In this document: piece after piece, positions 62,497 through 64,000 of the stretch | How the letters are laid out: every line of letters begins with the position of its first letter | Numbering within the stretch: position 1 is the stretch's first letter | Source of the DNA: a virus | Strand: one strand, 5' to 3' | IMG/VR virus record: IMGVR_UViG_3300037264_006128 | Location: 32,452-96,451 of that record | Length of the DNA: 64,000 bases | Program-made: the position numbers and the translations under genes | Notes under the pieces: model-generated | Told to the model about the DNA's origin: nothing | The model's input: only the letters and a program-made list of their open reading frames with translations | The model's database searches: none

Positions 62497-62645
62497 CGCC
62501 ACTCCCTTATTGCCCTTCTGATCCGGTCCTGCTCGCCTCGCCTCGGCACTTCCCACCGGAAGTCCACAAACGCACAGTTTGCTTCGTGTGCTTTCTGCCC
62601 CAGGTCCTCAAGCGCAGCCGCAACCCGTTCGATCGTTTCCGTCAA
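62493..62645 (-). CDS. Small helical protein (50 aa, TTG start)
   Basis: From TTG 62645, coupled to the upstream stop (TTGA at 62645-62642), to TGA 62493. ETIERVAAALEDLGQKAHEA and NCAFVDFRWEVPRRGEQDRI, helix then short strand. No ATG is near, so TTG start is the simplest reading; a longer ATG frame at 62750 would overlap the Tad2-like gene in a shadow. Confidence 0.45.
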   Translation of the reverse strand: MTETIERVAAALEDLGQKAHEANCAFVDFRWEVPRRGEQDRIRRAIREWR

Positions 62646-62992
62646 GCGCCTGGTTTGATCTGCTCTTTGTGCTCCTTGCTCATCCGCGCAGCTTCTTCCG
62701 GGTTGAATGTTGAGATCGACACCGCAAGCGGGGCCTTCCCGGTGAAGCACCCAATATCCCGTTCCAGTTTCGTCACCCGCGCTTCCAGTTCAGCAAACCG
62801 GCCGCGTTCGGCAGCTTCGCGTTCGGCAGCTTCCGGCTGCCGTGCCATCACCACTTCCCAATCGTCTTCAAACAGATCCGTGGCCGCCACCAGGGAATCC
62901 CGGTGGCGCATCAAGCGCCTTCCCGGCCCCCACGCTTTCCTGTACACCGCCCCCCCGCTGGCAAGTACGCCCTGCACGTCTTCAAACTTCAT
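62642..62992 (-). CDS. DUF2829/Tad2-like protein, second copy
   Basis: 116 aa. MKFEDVQGVLASGGAVYRKA and DLFEDDWEVVMARQPEA reproduce the DUF2829 start and end as in the 60324-60764 protein, but with a distinct coiled-coil C-terminus (ELEARVTKLERDIGC). Two divergent copies in one genome suggest different ligands or partners. RBS present, and ATG overlaps the membrane-protein stop by 11 nt. Confidence 0.7.
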   Translation of the reverse strand: MKFEDVQGVLASGGAVYRKAWGPGRRLMRHRDSLVAATDLFEDDWEVVMARQPEAAEREAAERGRFAELEARVTKLERDIGCFTGKAPLAVSISTFNPEEAARMSKEHKEQIKPGA

Positions 62993-63239
62993 CGCTTTCC
63001 CCCTTCTTCAAGATGGCAATCGCCTCTTTCAGGTCGCACCCAGGATCGAACACCGCCACCCACACCAGCATTCCCAACCAGATCGGCCAGGCCAGCAGCA
63101 CCGATACCAGTATCCCTAAATGGGCCAACCACAGCTTCAGCCCGCACAACCCCTGCTTTTTCGCGATTTCTAAGTGTGGCCGCACCATGATCCCGATCGC
63201 AAACAAGGCCCCTAGTACCCACACGTCAATCAGATTCAT
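62982..63239 (-). CDS. Small membrane protein
   Basis: 85 aa with two membrane segments (about 5-20, VWVLGALFAIGIMV, and about 35-65, WLAHLGILVSVLLAWPIWLG) and a charged C-terminus (LKEAIAILKKGESDEV). Possibly superinfection exclusion or early membrane function; not a known family. GAGGAAGGAGGA precedes the ATG. Confidence 0.6.
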   Translation of the reverse strand: MNLIDVWVLGALFAIGIMVRPHLEIAKKQGLCGLKLWLAHLGILVSVLLAWPIWLGMLVWVAVFDPGCDLKEAIAILKKGESDEV

Positions 63240-63272
63240 CGCCGTTTTCCTCCTTCCTCTTCAAAACGAACC

Positions 63273-63305
63273 CGGGCCGGGCAGCTTCGTTCACCACCCG
63301 GCCCG
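63273..63305 (-). terminator. Hairpin terminator candidate
   Basis: CGGGCCGGG (63273-63281) pairs with CCCGGCCCG (63297-63305), 9 bp with a 15-nt loop. On the minus strand it follows the 90-aa gene and is followed by GGTTCGTTTTGAAG. The U tract is moderate. Likely ends or attenuates the first early transcript. Confidence 0.55.
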
Positions 63306-63347
63306 TCCCGCAATCACATCACCACGCCCCCCTACTGTGGGCCGCCC

Positions 63348-63620
63348 CTACTTCTTCGCCTTCTTCTTCCTACCCCCCTGCGGCACCACCTCCGTCGCCT
63401 CCACCCACATCAACCCGTTCCCCTTGTCCACCCCCACCCGCACCTTCACCCCCACCCGCTTCGCAGCCAGGTACACCACGGATCGCATCGCGTTCGCGTC
63501 CGTCTGAAAATCCACCCCCTGCGCCAACTCCCACACCTGCCCATCCAACCACTGATCCCACGGGTACTTGCTTTCACGCCGCCGTACCTGCGCCGGAAAT
63601 TCCTTCACTATCTTCGCCAT
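63348..63620 (-). CDS. Conserved small phage protein (PWDQW motif)
   Basis: 90 aa from ATG 63620 with AAGGAAGGGG upstream. RESKYPWDQWLDGQVWELAQ, DFQTDANAMRSVVYLAAKRV, GVKVRVGVDKGNGLMW is a recurring phage type: yPWdqWxdG, then a helix and a strand. Lys-rich end. Probably an early regulator or DNA binder; function not assigned. First gene after the promoter at 63685-63713. Confidence 0.62.
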   Translation of the reverse strand: MAKIVKEFPAQVRRRESKYPWDQWLDGQVWELAQGVDFQTDANAMRSVVYLAAKRVGVKVRVGVDKGNGLMWVEATEVVPQGGRKKKAKK

Positions 63621-63684
63621 GCTTGTTTCCCCTTCCTTCTTGCAGTTAACGCGATCGCACAACGCAATCGCTTCGTTACCACGC

Positions 63685-63713
63685 TAGATACATCTTTACC
63701 GTACATTCGTCAA
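63685..63713 (-). promoter_or_regulatory. Putative promoter TTGACG-N17-TATCTA (leftward)
   Basis: TTGACG (63713-63708) and TATCTA (63690-63685) are 17 nt apart on the minus strand, in the gap before the 90-aa gene, 65 nt upstream of ATG 63620. The -10 box is imperfect. Mirrors the promoter at 58857-58885. Confidence 0.5.
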
Positions 63714-63735
63714 GTGGTGCCGCTTGTAGTTAGGA

Positions 63736-63792
63736 TCACCTAGCGGCCTTCCGCGTCACGCTGAACAACAGCTCCCGCTTCTTCATCCCCAT
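63736..63792 (-). pseudogene. 18-aa frame, possible relic of release-factor-like gene
   Basis: From ATG 63792 (TGATG with the upstream zinc protein) to TGA 63736. KKRELLFSVTRKAAR resembles the start (K-x-LLFSVTxKD) of phage peptide-chain-release-factor-like proteins, but the frame ends before the GGQ region, and no continuation is seen. Either a decayed gene or a tiny peptide. Confidence 0.3.
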
Positions 63793-63983
63793 CACATTTC
63801 CCCCCACCGCCGCTGCCCACAGCTGCAGGGCTTGCCCAGTAGGATCTCCCCCGCCCCCTCCCTATCAATAAGCCAGGTGTGGGTGTTGTTGCAGCAGATC
63901 AATGGTGGCGGATCCCCCTGCGCCGCATCCAACTCCACCTCCTCCGCGTACCGCGCACCCTGCCCACCCCCACCCCGATCCAT
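63792..63983 (-). CDS. Small zinc-ribbon protein C
   Basis: 63 aa from the first ATG; the frame stays open to the window edge, so it could start further right. ICCNNTHTWLIDREGAGEIL and GKPCSCGQRRWGE show CC and CSC positions that match the 83-aa protein at 52121-52372 (CCGSNHVW ... APCLCGKKSWG). The two are likely paralogues. Confidence 0.5.
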   Translation of the reverse strand: MDRGGGGQGARYAEEVELDAAQGDPPPLICCNNTHTWLIDREGAGEILLGKPCSCGQRRWGEM

Positions 63984-64000
63984 GGGACCCCCCAGGAAGC

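Noticed and set aside
1-64000. tRNA, rRNA, integrase, attachment site, riboswitch
   Set aside because: No cloverleaf, integrase or known riboswitch core was recognised by eye; a tRNAscan-SE or Infernal run would be decisive.

Overview
The window looks like a long stretch of a tailed double-stranded DNA phage (or prophage) with a siphovirus-type, long non-contractile tail. It carries a DUF4055-type portal, TerL, an HK97-fold capsid protein, a tail tube, a lambda G/GT-like pair joined by a -1 frameshift slip site, a TP901-type tape measure protein and a lambda J-like tail hub. No contractile sheath, integrase, repressor, DNA polymerase, helicase or tRNA gene was recognised, so the replication module must lie outside. 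Almost every gene is on the minus strand, so the genome reads from right to left. DNA is GC-rich. The host is probably Gram-negative: there is a lipoprotein in the lysis region and GT9- and WbqC-like LPS/O-antigen-type enzymes. Long Thr/Pro-rich linkers in secreted proteins suggest a host lineage that uses such linkers, but that is weak inference.

Layout in transcription order (right to left). (1) 64.0-51.5 kb: early region of about 45 very small, tightly overlapping genes. It includes a MazG-like and a dATP/dGTP-diphosphohydrolase-like enzyme, a possible sliding-clamp-like protein, two DUF2829/Tad2-like proteins (candidate anti-Thoeris), zinc-ribbon proteins, a sigma-region-4-like HTH protein and several tandem paralogue pairs. 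(2) 51.5-43.2 kb: a cassette of sugar and small-molecule transfer enzymes: GT2, two SAM methyltransferases, sulfotransferase, DUF6625-like GT, DegT aminotransferase-like, GNAT, WbqC, polysaccharide deacetylase-like, GT-B, GT9 and a GT-A-like protein. (3) 43.2-40.3 kb: a 969-residue ParB/DNA-methyltransferase fusion split by a PLP-dependent enzyme domain and a Cys-rich cluster domain. (4) 40.3-27.4 kb: packaging and head genes (small-terminase-like, TerL, portal, scaffold, capsid, decoration), connectors, tail terminator, tail tube and tail chaperones, with two rightward homing-endonuclease-type genes inserted. (5) 27.4-11.2 kb: tape measure, tail tip, J-like hub with LamG, and tail fibre. (6) 11.2-0 kb: secreted or adhesin-like proteins with signal peptides and Thr-Pro linkers, an SGNH hydrolase, a holin candidate, a lone response-regulator receiver, a papain-like peptidase, a GH108 endolysin and a lipoprotein.

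Control appears to rest on a few intergenic promoters. Three share TTGACA-N18-TA (2.0, 32.1 and 36.2 kb) and two early ones have TTGAC(T/G)-N17 (58.9 and 63.7 kb). Inside operons, TGATG, ATGA, GTGA and TTGA stop/start overlaps indicate pervasive translational coupling. The best candidates for something undescribed are the split ParB-MTase-PLP-Cys protein and the adjoining glycan/sulfo/aminosugar cassette, which may modify DNA, the virion or the host surface.
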